The notes: generated by a model not told the origin, from the sequence alone. A stretch of DNA of 64,000 nt from Codonopsis lanceolata (GCA_013146195.2 CM028377.1:37453632-37517631), one strand, 5' to 3'. Numbered from the stretch's first letter, positions 23,670-34,773 are shown. Translations and numbers: made by a program.

Positions 23670-24130
23670 GTCCTTCGGGTCAAAACCCGTCTGAGAACAC
23701 AACGGAAAAAGATTTTCATATTTTTTGAAAAACCGTATTCAACCGGTCAAAACCCGTCATTGAATGCAGTATGAAGATTTTTAAGTTTTTCGAAAACCGT
23801 ATTTCAACCGGTCAAAACCCATCGTTGAATACGTTAAGAGAAATTTTTGAAAACTGTATTCAGCCGGTCAATACCCGTCGTTGAACACAATAAGAAAACT
23901 TTAAACTTTTTCGAAAACTGTATTCAACCGGTCAAAACCCGTCGTTCAATACGAAAAAAAGGATTTTCTTCAAACTTTTCGAAAACTGTATTCAACCTGT
24001 CAAAACCCGTCGTTGAATACGAAAAAAAAAAGATTTTTCTTTTTCCTCCCTCTCTTCTTTTTTTTGTTTTTTTAATTCATCTTAAAAAAAAAACCGTATT
24101 CAACAAGTCGAAACCTATCATTAAATACGA
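23670..24130 (+). repeat. 3'-UTR tandem repeat array of copy B
   Basis: The motif GGTCAAAACCCGTCGTTGAA recurs with starts near 23678, 23745, 23810, 23866, 23930, 23999 and 24106. Units are therefore mostly 56-69 bp. Each unit brackets the motif with CGTATTCAAC and GTTGAATACG, which are inverted copies, so every unit could fold as a hairpin. Hypervariable tandem repeats next to the 3' LTR are known in Tat/Ogre elements as a source of satellites. Confidence 0.88.
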
Positions 24131-24174
24131 TAAGAAAAAAAAATTCTTTTATTTGAAGGTGGAATATGAATACT

Positions 24175-24545
24175 TTACCTTTTTTACCTTTTCATGCTTT
24201 GGCTGCTGCTGCTGATTCAGCTGATTTTGTTATTTTTGCAACTCTTGCTTCTTCATGCTGGGGACTTTTTTTCTTTTTTTTCTTTTTTTTATTTTATTTT
24301 TTTTCTTTTAAATGCATTTTTCTCTCTCTTTTTTTCTCTCTCTTTTTTTTTTCTCTTTTTTTTTTTTCGCTTGCATTTTGCATTTTTATTTTCTCTTTTT
24401 GCATGCTTGCCATTTTTTTTATTTTGCATGCTTACCTTTTATCTTCTTTTCTTTCTTCCTTTTCTTTTTTCTTTTCTTTTTTTCGCTTTAGTTTTCATGC
24501 AAGCTTTATTTTTACAAAATCCTCACCTTTGCCGCCGATTTTCCT
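24175..24545 (+). repeat. Pyrimidine-rich tract
   Basis: Nearly pure T/C, interspersed with TTTGCAT-like words. The purine-rich counterpart on the opposite strand of copy C is 43540-44100. The Phe/Ser-rich reading frames across it are compositional artefacts. Confidence 0.8.
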
Positions 24546-25079
24546 GACTTTTCTGCTTATCTTGCGGCTGGCCTGCTGGAGATATGACTTTTCCCTTGCT
24601 CTTGGATGGATGGCCGCCGAATATGGTTAACAAAATTACTTTTGTTAACTTTCCGTTAAGTCCCATGGCCACTTTGCAATTATAGGAATTCGAGGACTTA
24701 AGTGCTGAACTCGATTTACTTGGAGGGGGAAAAGTGAAAATTTCACTTTTGGAATGAAGGCAGAAGCCTTCATTTCTCTTCTTCCTTCAGCAGCTCTCCT
24801 CCATTGCCGACGAAGGAGCAAGTTTTTTTTCATTTTCTTCCAATTCTTCTCCTTTTCTCAATTTTCTTCTGCCAAATTGTTTGTTTTTCCGCATAGATGG
24901 CTGCTTCTCCGAGATCTAGGAAGGGAAAGGCGCCAATGCACCCAGATTCGGGTGAAGAGAGGAGGGAACTTCCTCCTTTAAACTGGAATCACGTTGAATA
25001 TTTCTACTCAACGGATGACTGGGGCAATTTGGTCCGCGATTGGCACACACATGTCTCGAATCTTCAAAATCCTGATATA

Positions 25080-26440
25080 AGTATACTCTTTCACCAACCC
25101 ATTTGGTTGATTTCTTCAGATCTGCTCAATTCCTGTACTGCTTTGGACTTTTGGAGTATATATACACTTCTTATAATGCTTATGCATGCAATTTATGAGC
25201 TGAAATGATGCAATTTTGGTAATGATGCATGAAATTTATGCAATTTATTTTTGCGATGCATAATTGAACTAGTGGTCACTATTTGACCCTGCTATGCAAT
25301 ATTTACGTTATTAATGCAATTTGAGCTATATGATGCATGTTTTAGGCCTAAAAATATTTTTATATGCTATATGCCTATGAAATGGACTTTTCGGAATATA
25401 ATGAAATTTTTTCCGGGCATATTTTCGGACGCATTTTCGGATATATACAAGACAAAACATATATATTTTATGCATTAAAATTCACTTTTCATGCATGCCT
25501 ATGCTACAGGGATACAATAAATGCCATGGAAATATTTTTCTTTTATGATTGGTGGCACTTTATTCCTTCCTTTTCTAATGCTATAATGCAGCTATTTGGA
25601 CAATAAATGCAAATGATAGATGCATATATCATTTTATTTGATGCAAATGCAATACAAGAAAATTTATGAGATGCTTGCTAATATAATGCATGGACAATTT
25701 TATTTTATCATGGACGCGAAAATGCAAAATGCGGTATATACTTTTTAAATTCAAAACATACACTTTTATGATGCCTTTAATGCAAAAATACATATTTGAA
25801 TGCAAAAAGACGTATTTTTATTAAAATTTTTATTTTTATGCCCGAAAAATTTTAAATGCATGAATGCATTTTTATTTTTATGATGAAGCCAATGATGCAC
25901 TTAAAATTTTCAAATGCAATACACATATGTTTTTTTTATTTTTAGAATTTTCATATGCAAAAATAGAAAATTTTGAATGCTAAGGGGGCGAATGAATGAA
26001 AATCCTATATCATTTAAAAAAAAAAAAGCAATAATAATAATAAAAATTTCATAGTAAAAAAAATTCATATGCATAAAAATGCAAAATAGGAAACTTTAAT
26101 AAACGTATGCTAAAAGGCAAATGCGATAATGAAGAGCCTACAACATTTTTTCTCTGTTTTTTTTATTTTTTTTGATGATACAATGATGATTGATATACGT
26201 TTTATTTATGCAAGAATGGAAATGAAAATTCTTAAATACATGTTAAAGTGCAAAATGCATGAATGGAAGGTATACATTTATATGTTTTTTTTAATGATTT
26301 TTTAATGATATATATACAAGAACACATACTTTATATTATTATTATTTTTTATTTTTTTTAAAGTTGCCTTTTGTACTGATTATGCAAGAAAAAAGGTTTA
26401 TGAGAATCTTACCTTTTCTCCTTTCCTCTTTTTTTTTTTT
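25080..26440 (+). other. PMD intron 1: AT-rich, ATGCA-rich DNA
   Basis: About 1.35 kb between exons 1 and 2, with no coding frame of interest. The words ATGCA and TGCAT(T) occur dozens of times. The corresponding intron of copy C (about 41690-42960) has the same peculiarity. Confidence 0.75.
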
Positions 26441-27144
26441 AAGAGCGCAATACCTTGACCTGGGTTTGAGCGAGTTGTGACATGGTGATGGACATTTTTC
26501 ATTTGATGCCCGAGCCGGCCCGGGTGTTGGTGGAGGATACAGGCCTTGGGGTATTTCTGCGGGCATTCCGTCCCTTCCGCAGCTACATGGCTATATTCGA
26601 TATATTGCGGAACTATTGGTGGGACACTACCTACACCTTCCACTTCAGCTGGGGAGAGGCCAACATGACCCCGTGCGATTTTGCTGCTATCACGGGTATC
26701 TCTACCAGTATCGGCCGGACTTTAGGGCCAGATTACACTCTCCGTCATCATCATGACGTGGTGGAGGATCTTCTGGGCTTCGTGTCCGATTATAAAACTA
26801 CGGATGAGATCAAAATTGGCAGCGTTAAAAGATGGCTTTTGGCGAATGCTGGGATAGTCAATTCCGGGGATGGCATAGCTGTAGCTCGCGTTGCCAGAGC
26901 ATTTATATTTTTCTTTTTGGGGATGTCGCTCTTTGCTAATTCATCCACCTCCTTGAGAGTTTCTCTCCTAGGCTGCCTTCGGGAACTGGACCGCGTGATT
27001 GAATATGATTGGGGGCAGACGGGCCTGACTGAACTTTATGCCTCCATGGACAGGGCGAGCCGGAGTGATTCACCGGTTATGACTGGCTTTGCTTCTAGTT
27101 GGGAGGTATATTTCTTCTCCTTTTTTTTCCGTCAGCATTTTTTT

Positions 27145-27147
<3 letters not shown>

Positions 27148-27184
<37 letters not shown>
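27148..27184. repeat. (AT)n microsatellite in PMD intron 2
   Basis: A run of about 18 alternating AT units lies inside the 130-bp intron. A similar (AT)n run occurs in copy C at 40283-40309, but there it lies in the intron between exons 3 and 4. Confidence 0.9.
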
Positions 27185-27187
<3 letters not shown>

Positions 27188-28349
27188 TTATTTAGCTGAC
27201 TTTTGCTTCTCTCTCTCTCTCTTTTTTTTTTCCAGGTGTGGGCTTACTCTTTTTTTGATTTTACACTGTGCCCATCAGCAGTTAGCATGCACCACCTTAT
27301 TTGGCTAAGTTTGTAAACGCAAACCGGAAGAAGAAGGATAGGGACGACCATTTTCTGGAATGACTTGGGCTCCGTGACAGGATAGCTAGCTCTACCTCGG
27401 GCTCAGTGCATTTAGTTCCTTGACAGAATTTGGTAGGGCCATATGAGGTCATGCTAACATTGAGCCGCTGCCGGATTCTCATGGTGTCGATCATGAATGA
27501 TTCCTTATACATGGGCGAGCGAGTTAACCGTCAGCATGTCCTGTTCTCGACATTTCCGGTGGTGCCTCCTGCACCTCCCCCTTGGGTGATCATTCTAGAT
27601 CTTCTGCTGAACAGCTATCTTTACCTATCAAAATTTGTCATGCCGCCCTGCGATTATCCAGTCATGCCATATGAGGAGTTTTTGAGGACGATGCTCCATC
27701 CTGCCCCTCCTGCTCCTGCGGTTGCCAGGCGTGCGTCCGATGCATGTGATAGGCCAGGGTCCTTTCACCCAGCTCCTGATGCACAGTCAGAGTTCTCTAT
27801 GCCCGATGATGCCTTCTCCACCTTCCGATATCATCGAGACGGAAGACTTATAGAGAAAGTCTTGCCAGATGCGGACATTCCTAAGGAGTACCGTGTTCCT
27901 GAGCATGCTCGCACGGTATATATATCATCACTCATTTTTTTTAGCATCATTCTTTTTTTTTTCCTTTAGCATCATCATCAGTTTTTTCCTTTTTTTTAGC
28001 ATCATCATTCATTTTTTTTGTAGCACTCTTTTTTTTTACTGATGCATTTCTTTTGCTGCCTCCAACACCCTATCTTTTTTTTCTTTTTCAGGTTAAGGTG
28101 TCCAAATACAAGAGGCTGTTGCGGGGCTTTGTTAGCATCAACAAACTTTATTAACGGCTTATGGATGACTTTTCTTGCCGGGGAAATGATGCTATATGGC
28201 AGACCAGACGCCGCGATGATGACGAAGATGAGGCTGGCGGGTCGACTCACCCTCGGGTGAGAGGTAGAGGTCACAGGCTTGGCGGCGGAACGGGCCCTCG
28301 AGTTATGGGAGGCGGTTTTGATAGAGGCAGAGCGTCCTGCGATTATTAG

Positions 28350-28787
28350 CTCCTACTACCTGCACACATTAGTTTTTTTCTTTCTTTTTTTTTTTTTTTT
28401 TTTTTGCTATTTATTTTTATTTGCACCAAAATATATACAAACATTTATTATGTAATTTAATATAATTTATATGATGCGAGAAAATAAAATGCAGACTCAA
28501 AATGCATGCAGAAAATAAAGCTATACCGATATCTAATGGTAATGGCACGCTGCATCTTAGAAACAGATTTTAAAAGAATACACCTTCGGGCTCGAGCGGG
28601 CTTTTCTGGTGATATGCGGGGAGGAAAAGGAAGCCACCTCCTTCTGTTCTTAGCCATATAATTGTTACCAAGCTATTCATCGTAGCCTATTTTTCATAGC
28701 CTCTTTAATTTCCTTCGTGATTAGACAAGGGCGACAGTCGACGGTCGGGGCAGAAAACCGGGATACCAGGCTGTTTCAGGGGGCATG
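28350..28787. other. Spacer between PMD and DUF7745-like genes (copy B)
   Basis: It contains a long T-run (28380-28405) just after the PMD stop and then AT-rich DNA. No gene is seen. It probably holds the PMD 3' UTR. Confidence 0.5.
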
Positions 28788-28932
28788 AAAGGCAAAGCTG
28801 GCGCCACCTTTGCATGAAGTGGGCGCCGAGCCTGGTTTGAGCATGGGTGGTGCCCAGTTCCTTCTTCTGGGCAATCTTTTTCAGCCACTGTTTGCGAAGA
28901 ATTCGTCCGTTTCTTTAAATTTGCGTATAAAA
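28788..28932 (+). promoter_or_regulatory. Promoter of the DUF7745-like gene, with LTR-like GGCGCC block
   Basis: The block at 28792-28858 contains GCTGGCGCCACC, TGCATGAAGTGGG and GGGTGGTGCCCAG. It is followed by a TATA box (TATAAAA, 28926-28932), and the ATG comes at 29053. Read on the - strand, the U3 block of the LTR at 23101-23155 gives the same AAAGCTGGCGCCACC and TGCATGAAGTGGG with a two-base difference between them. The same block plus TATA precedes the gene in copy C (39534-39593, TATA 39447-39453), and a weaker version in copy A (4568-4650). Confidence 0.65.
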
Positions 28933-29052
28933 CGGATGCCGGGGCAACGTAACTTCTCACACCCACTGCTTCTTCTTTCGCACTTACTTTTGAGCTCATT
29001 CTTTTGCCCAGCTATTCTTTTCCTCATCAGATAAGCCTTTTATTTTTCCCAA

Positions 29053-30775
29053 ATGGCCGCATCGGTTCACACAGCGTTGGAGATAGAGATCTATAAAAAT
29101 GCTCTTGATTTCTGGATCCTCTCCCTTCGGTCGGACGAATGTGACTGGTTTGAACATATTTTTGGATATGGGTGCCTGCTGTCCTGGAGGAATATTGTCA
29201 TTAATTGGGACATGCTGAGGGGAGCCTCCAGGTTTTGGTCTCCTCAAGACCACCTCTTTAAATTCGGTATGAACGAGATGTGTCCCGCCTTTTAGGAGTT
29301 TTGTGCAATGTTGGGGATGGCACCTTCCCGTCTTATCGTCGTGCCTTCTCATCGGAGGCGTCCGTATATGGCAATTAGGGAGCTGTTTTATACCACTCGT
29401 CTCGCTACTCCAAGCTTCTATAATGGAGTGAATTTTGATTTGACTATCCTTCCTAGAGCCTTTATAGAGTTCAGGGAGGATGATGTGGATTACTTGAGGC
29501 GTCGGCTATCTGCACTTTTCTTTGCCTGGTAAGGAGATATTTGATGGTGGGCCAACCCGGATTTATCGATGTGCGGGTAGTGGACCTTGCATTGCAGACA
29601 CGTGATCGCCGGTTGAATATTATCCCAGTGATTCTGGCAGAGACTCTGGCGGGCCTGGACGCTTTTGCAGGCGGTGATGAGTTATTCCCTACCGGCAGCC
29701 CCATTTTGATACACATGTGACTGGAGGAGCAATTTCTTTGGGTGATGCGCCCTGTACCGCAGAGAGCAATGTATGATTCGGGGATCTATGGCTCTCGCGG
29801 CCGTTTCCCTCAGACCAATTATTCGGAGTATGATTGGGCTGAGAGCTTCTTTCGCAGGGGCTCCATGGACATAATTTGGGTGATCCACCACTGGCAGATC
29901 CGACGCTTTATCATGTATTCCGTAGAGTATAATCAAGTTGTCTTGCTGGGCATCGAACGAACTTCTTTTTACAGAGCAGACATGATCTTGCACCAGTTTG
30001 GGAGAGATTAGCTTATCCCTGACCCAACTCGTCCTGTATTTCTGGAGTTGGATAATAATAACGGGGACCTGGGCACTACTATCCAAGGAATGTGGCAGCG
30101 GGATTTTGATAGGTTGGAGGTGGCCTATCTATTTTCTGATTATATGCTCCTCTCCCTCAAGTATTTGGCATGGATAATGGTGGCTGCCGAGGGGCCTTCC
30201 CGCGTGATTAGGCGTGGATTGAGGAATTTGCTGGGCCGTCACGTTGCTAGCGGCATAGATGCTCGCCTAATGGAAATAGGCGAGGACATTGATAGTTCGG
30301 GGCTAGTTGTCCCCCAGACCTTACAAGAGGAATTCAGGTGGGTGCACAATCTTGGTGCCCAGACAGCTCCTCGACCAAATACAGCAGGTCCTAGCAATGC
30401 GCCCCCTCGGTTAAGCAATGCAAGCAGGCAACACAACCCTTGGGAACCAGAAGTGGCTACTCCGCCCCCCCTCAGACTCGATGGGGCACTGCTTTTAGAA
30501 ATGATCGCAACGAGCCTCCTCGACTAAGCAACATAAGCAGGAAGCATAACCCTTGGGAGCCAGGGGAGGCTGTCCCCCCCCTCAGACTGGATGGGGCACC
30601 GCTCTTAGGAATGATGGGGCCGGTCCAAGTAACACAGCTGCCCAGGAAAACGAGGATGCTGATGATGAGGAAGAGGACACTTCCGGGGGATCTCATGCAG
30701 ATGAGACTAGAGCTTCTTCTGTGCCTCGCAGGAGGAGTATATGAAGCCCGGCTGGGCGGACGCCGCAGGCACTGA
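29053..30775 (+). pseudogene. DUF7745-like captured gene, antisense to pol (copy B)
   Basis: A single-exon gene starting ASVHTALEIEIYKNALDFW at 29053. Conserved blocks are ECDWFEHIFGYGCLLSWRN, NWDMLRGASRFW, NGVNFDLTILP, GQPGFIDVRVVDLALQTR, NIIPVILAETLAGLDAF, SMDIIWVIHHWQIRRF and IQGMWQRDFDRLEVAYLFSDY. The tail is rich in Asn, Ser, Pro and Glu with GPSN motifs. Disablements by eye are a TAG at 29293, a one-base deletion near 29520, a TGA for Trp at 29718, a TAG at 30009 and frame changes in the tail. I know no reaction for this family; it is a plant protein class spread by transposons. It is homologous to 2684-4261 and 39075-39331. Confidence 0.72.
30405..30610 (+). repeat. 113-bp tandem duplication in the DUF7745-like tail
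   Basis: CTCGG/ACTAAGCAA … AACCCTTGGGA(A/G)CCAG … CTCAGACT(C/G)GATGGGGCAC occurs at about 30406 and again at about 30519. The period of 113 is not a multiple of three, so the second unit is read in another frame. Confidence 0.85.
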
Positions 30776-31065
30776 TGGACCACAAGAGGGATAGTTTGGG
30801 GGAACAAAGGGGGTAGAGGCAAAAATAGATATGTACAGGCACATAATGCAAAACCTAAATTTCTTTAGCAATTATTCTTAAGTTGCACCTTAGGACCTGT
30901 AATATTATATTTTTGTGTTTTAATGTGAGCTTCTGTCGTGGTGTTTCCTTTTCTTTTGTCAGTCGAGCCTCTTGCATGCTGAAGACTGGAGGTAGGATGC
31001 CGAGGTTTCAAAGAGTGCCTTCCCTCTTCCTTTTTCTCTTAACATATATTTTTTATTTTCTCTAA

Positions 31066-31205
31066 TTTTTGCCTAGGCTGCCCTTTCGGGTTTTCAACCT
31101 AGCGAGCCCTTATTTCTCCTTTTTATTTCATTTTTTATATATTTTTATTTGCTCTAATTTTTGCCTAGGCCTCCCTTTCAGGTTTTCAACCTAGCTAGCG
31201 AGGGA
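31066..31205. repeat. Short direct repeat downstream of the integrase (copy B)
   Basis: The block TTTTTGCCTAGGC(T/C)(G/T)CCCTTTC(G/A)GGTTTTCAACCTAGC occurs twice, near 31067 and 31157. Copy A has one inverse-strand copy at about 2215-2270. It marks the boundary between pol and the antisense genes. Confidence 0.75.
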
Positions 31206-31223
31206 AGCACTTGATAGATTGGC

Positions 31224-32253
31224 TCAAGCATAGTACCTTTTGAGCTTTTCGAGATTGAAGGGCTGAACAAGGTCTTCTCTTTCTTGGTTTGTGAGAAGTA
31301 CGACACCCCCTGACCGGATTTCTTTGACAATATACGGTCCCATCCACGGAGATTTCCATTTTCCCCTAGTATCAACATAACTAGGGGGTTTTTCTCGAAG
31401 CACAAGATCCCCGACTTGGATGTTGCGGCCTTTGACTTTTTTATTGAAGGCCCGGGCTATTCGCCTTTGATACGCTCGGGTATGCTCTAGGGCTAGCAAA
31501 CGTCGTTTGTCGATTAGGGCTAATTCTTCGTCTCGCCCTTTGACCCAGTCAACTTCTGCTATGCCGGATTCCATCATCACTCTTAGTGATGGAATTTTAA
31601 CTTCAATAGGTAGCACTGCTTCCATGCCATATGCCAAGGAATAAGGGGTAGCCCCAGAGGGCTAACGGTAATTTTTATGGCCAATCTCTTCCTGTGTCAA
31701 CCATTTTTCAGATAATGTTTTCTAGTGTTTTGTTGGTTGCTTCAACAGCACCGTTGGCTTGTGGCCGGTAGTGGGAGGATTTATGCCTTTGGATCTTGAA
31801 TTCGTCGAGCAGACGATTCATGTCCCCTTCAAAATACGTGCCGTTGTCAGAGATTATCTCGAAAGGCACTCCGTAGTGATATATAATGTTGGTCCGGATG
31901 AATTCGAACACTTTTCGAGCATTTAGGATTTTATAGGAAGAGGCTTCCACCCACTTTGTAAAGTAGTCGACGGCTATCAGGATGTATTCGTGGCCATTGG
32001 ATCCCTTCGGGTAAATTTGGCCTATAATGTCGATTCCCCATGTTGAGAAGGGTCGGGGGGTTATGGAGTTATATAAGACGTGCGGGGGCACGTGCTGCAA
32101 ATTTGCAAAACGTTGGCACTTGTCGCAATGACGCACCCACTGAATACAATCGATTTCAAGCGTGCTCCAATAGTACCCCTGTCGGATAACTTTCTTGGAC
32201 AGCATATGGCCATTCATGTGGGGCCCGCATGTACCACCATGAAGTTGATCCAT
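31224..32253 (-). pseudogene. Integrase of copy B
   Basis: Read on -, this is the end of pol. It shows a His2Cys2 zinc finger (GPHMNGH … CDKC), then the catalytic core with Asp in FSTWGIDIIGQ, Asp in IISDNGTYFEGD and Glu in NGAVEATNKTLEN. The C-terminal region contains AYGMEAVLPIEVKIPSLRV and a beta-rich end (VGDLVLREKPPSYVD, WMGPYIVKEI). It ends KRYYA. The catalytic triad is present, but a TGA and a frameshift at 31640-31707 separate core from C-terminus. Integrase would insert the cDNA into chromosomes. Confidence 0.9.
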
Positions 32254-32452
32254 GATTTGCTCAGCTTTAGTTTGATCGACGCATAATAAATTAAGGCCTT
32301 GATAGTGCCTTTTATATAGGATGTCACCGCTGAGTACAAATTGTGAGGCCCACCTCCGCAGGGAGACTTTCCCTCTTTTGTCTAGGCCAGGAGGATAGAT
32401 TCCTTTCTAAAGCAGATTTAGGATATCGCATGGGCTCGTGATCCGCCGGGTG

Positions 32453-33499
32453 CTAATTTTGAAGCAAGATGCCTGGCCTACAAGTGACCTTCTTCCCGAC
32501 TACGAATGGCCGAACATTAGTTTCTGCAGGAATTTGGACTAGCGATGCCAGAGTGGCTAAGGCATCGGCGAATTGATTTCTTTCTCGTGGCAGATAGTGG
32601 AACGAGATAGAATCAAATTGTGCGGCAAGTGCTATTAATCTGACATGATAGATTTGCAGCCTGGGATCTTGAGTCTTCCACTTCCTTTCGACTTGATTTA
32701 TAATTAGAGCGGAGTCTCCATATACTTCGAGATCTTTGGCTCCCCTTTGGAGAGCTTCTTCTAGGCCAGCAATACAGGCTTCATATTCAGCTGTGTTATT
32801 TGAGCACTCAAACTCCAACCTTATAGCAAGTGGAGTATGAGAATATGTCGGGTCTATGAGCAAGATTCCTATGCCAAAGCCTCTTTTATTTGCGGCTCCG
32901 TCAAAGAACATCTGCCAGCTGGTGTCATGGTCAATGATTTCCAAGACACCTTCGTCCGGGAAGTCAGGCTCAGTTGCATCTTCGGCCTTTAAGGGCAAGT
33001 CGGCTAAATGGTCTGCAATTACGCTGCCTTTGATAGATTTGAGTGTGACATAGGTTATGTCAAACTCGTTGAGAAGAAAGGACCACTTAGCCAGTCGGTT
33101 GGAAAGTGATGGCTTGCTGAAGATATACTTTATAGGATCCATTCTGGATATGACCTTGATGGACCGTCCTTGCAAGTAGGTCTTGAGCCTTTGAGTGGCC
33201 CAGACTAGGCCGGTGCAGCTTTTCTCCAAGGCTGAGTAATTTAGCTCGCTTCCTTGCAGCTTCCTACTTATGAAGTATATGGCATTTTCAATGTAGGAAT
33301 TTTCATTCTCTTGGGCGAGCATAGCCACTACTGACGTGTCTGTGACGGTTAAATATAGTATGAGAGGTTTATGTGTATGGGGCGGAGTTAGCACAGGGGG
33401 ATTGGTAAGATAGGCTTTTATTTTTTCGAAGGCTAGCTGGCATTTCTCGTCCCAGACTTGGTCAATATTTTCTTCTTTAGAGTTTGAAGAGGGCGCCAC
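32453..33499 (-). pseudogene. RNase H plus archaeal-type RNase H of copy B
   Basis: One open stretch of 348 residues. The first half is the usual Ty3/gypsy connection and RNase H (AFEKIKAYLTNPPVL, YFISRKLQGSELNYSALEK, DPIKYIFSKPSLSNRLAKW). The second half is a second RNase H of the archaeal type known from the Tat lineage, with Asp in QMFFDGAANKRGFG, Glu in NNTAEYEACIAGLEEA, Asp in VYGDSALIINQ and Asp in NQFADALATLASL. Having two RNase H domains is a lineage marker. The part between 32453 and the zinc finger of integrase is frame-disrupted. Confidence 0.9.
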
Positions 33500-33508
33500 A
33501 TGTGGTTG

Positions 33509-34773
33509 TCACCGTTCGGATAAAACCGATATATCGCCTAGGAAGCCTTTGACTTCGGTTGGAGTTTTTGGCCGTGGCATTTCTATGATGGCTTTTATTT
33601 TTGCTGGCTCGATCTCAATGCCCTGCTCGGTCACCAAGAATCCCAGGACCTTGCCTTTAGTAACCCCAAATGTGCATTTGGTGGGGTTAAGCTTCATCTG
33701 GTGCTTTCTTAACATTTCAAGAATTTTCGAAGGTCTTTGATATGGGCACCGTTGGCGTTGCTGGAGTGCACGATCATGTCGTCAATATAGACCTCAATTT
33801 ATTTATGGATCATGTCGTGGAAGAGAGTGGTGGCAGCCCTTTGATAAGTAGCCCCGGCATTTTTAGCCCAAATGGCATGACATTATAGCAATAAGTTCCC
33901 CAGGGAGTAGTAAATGAGGTCTTCCTCGGTCCTCTCACGCCATTTTGATTTGATTGTAGCCCAAAGATGCCGCCGATGAAGGATCTCGACTTTGTGGGCG
34001 CCTACCACAATATCAATATTTGGTAGAGGGAAGTCATCTTTGGGCGACGCCTTGTTGAGATCGCGGAAGTCTACACAGATCCGGACCTTCCCGTTGGGCT
34101 TGGGAACGGTCACTATGTTGGACAGCCAGATCGGGTATTCAACTACCCGAATGAAATTAACGCGCAGCTGCTTCATGATTTCTTCTTTGACTTGTAGTGA
34201 CCATTCCGGATTAATCCGACGAAGATTTTGCTTAACTGGTCGAGCATCCAGATATACGGGGATCCGGTGTTCGACTATGGCTGGGTCCAGCCCCGACATA
34301 TCTTCATAGGACCAGGCAAATATGTCCACGAACTCTTTAAGGAGGTCAATGAGTGCTACTCTTTCAAAGTCTTGCAGGTAGCTGCCGATTTTGATTTCTT
34401 TGGTTTCATTGTTCAATCCCAAATTGATAGTGGATAAGTCTTCACCTGCTGCTGATGAATGGTGTTGTTCCTGGTGCTCAACTGACTTTACAAGCTCAAG
34501 CAAATAATTTTTATCTTTTGGGTCCATTTCATCAAATGACTCATTATTATAATTATTTAATGCGTCTTGTAATGTAGGTGCAACTAAGGAATAAGCAAAG
34601 ACATTCAGATTATCATTAAAAGCAAACTGTACAAGGTTTATTACATTGTTGAGGACCTGGGGTTTGAGATCCTCAACTTTAGGGAGCGGATCGGTAGATG
34701 ACCAATCCGTAAAGCTAGGGGAAGAAATAGGGATAGTATATCCGAAGCCGTCCACCAGATCTGCGGGCGTCAA
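33509..34773 (-). pseudogene. Reverse transcriptase of copy B, frameshifted
   Basis: The N-terminal part (34773-33883) has FAWSYEDMSGLDPAIVEH, VPKPNGKVRICVDFRDLN and NKASPKDDFPLP, which are RT fingers and palm motifs. Further on, in shifted frames, are YNVMPFGLKNAGATYQRA and VYIDDMIVHS with the YIDD catalytic box at about 33785-33800. The thumb region (MLRKHQMKLNPTKCTFGV) is 33715-33509. A TAA interrupts at about 33803, and there is a frameshift near 33883 and another near 33730. The upstream 34773-34300 part is an Asp/Glu-rich linker typical of Tat elements. Confidence 0.9.

Larger units (their letters stand above)
24897..28349 (+). pseudogene. Plant-mobile-domain (PMD) gene, four exons, antisense to gag-pol (copy B)
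   Basis: Exon 1 starts at 24897 (ASPRSRKGKAPMHPDSGEE) and ends near 25074. Exon 2 is 26444-27105, exon 3 27236-27915 and exon 4 28092-28349, with GT–AG introns 2 and 3 (TGGGAG/GTATAT, TTCCAG/GTGTGG, GCACG/GTATAT, TTTTCAG/GTTAAG). Exon 2 carries the PMD signature TYTFHFSWGEANMTPCDFAA followed by ITGIS. Exon 3 has a Pro-rich stretch, and exon 4 a D/G/R-rich tail (RVRGRGHRLGGGTGPRVMGG). PMD proteins are plant nuclear proteins found both in host genes of the MAIN/MAIL type and in transposons. The exon 1 donor is changed to ATAAGT where copy C has GTAAGT. Stops occur in exon 2 (before 26482), exon 3 (near 27315) and exon 4 (near 28152), so the gene is dead. Confidence 0.78.

Noticed and set aside
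24166..24630. Phe/Ser-rich frames of 117 and 154 codons
   Set aside because: They lie in a pyrimidine-rich tract and show no domain, only composition.
29520..29535. Splice donor-like TG/GTAAGG in the DUF7745-like gene
   Set aside because: The protein alignment with copy A continues directly after it, so a one-base deletion explains the frame change better than an intron.
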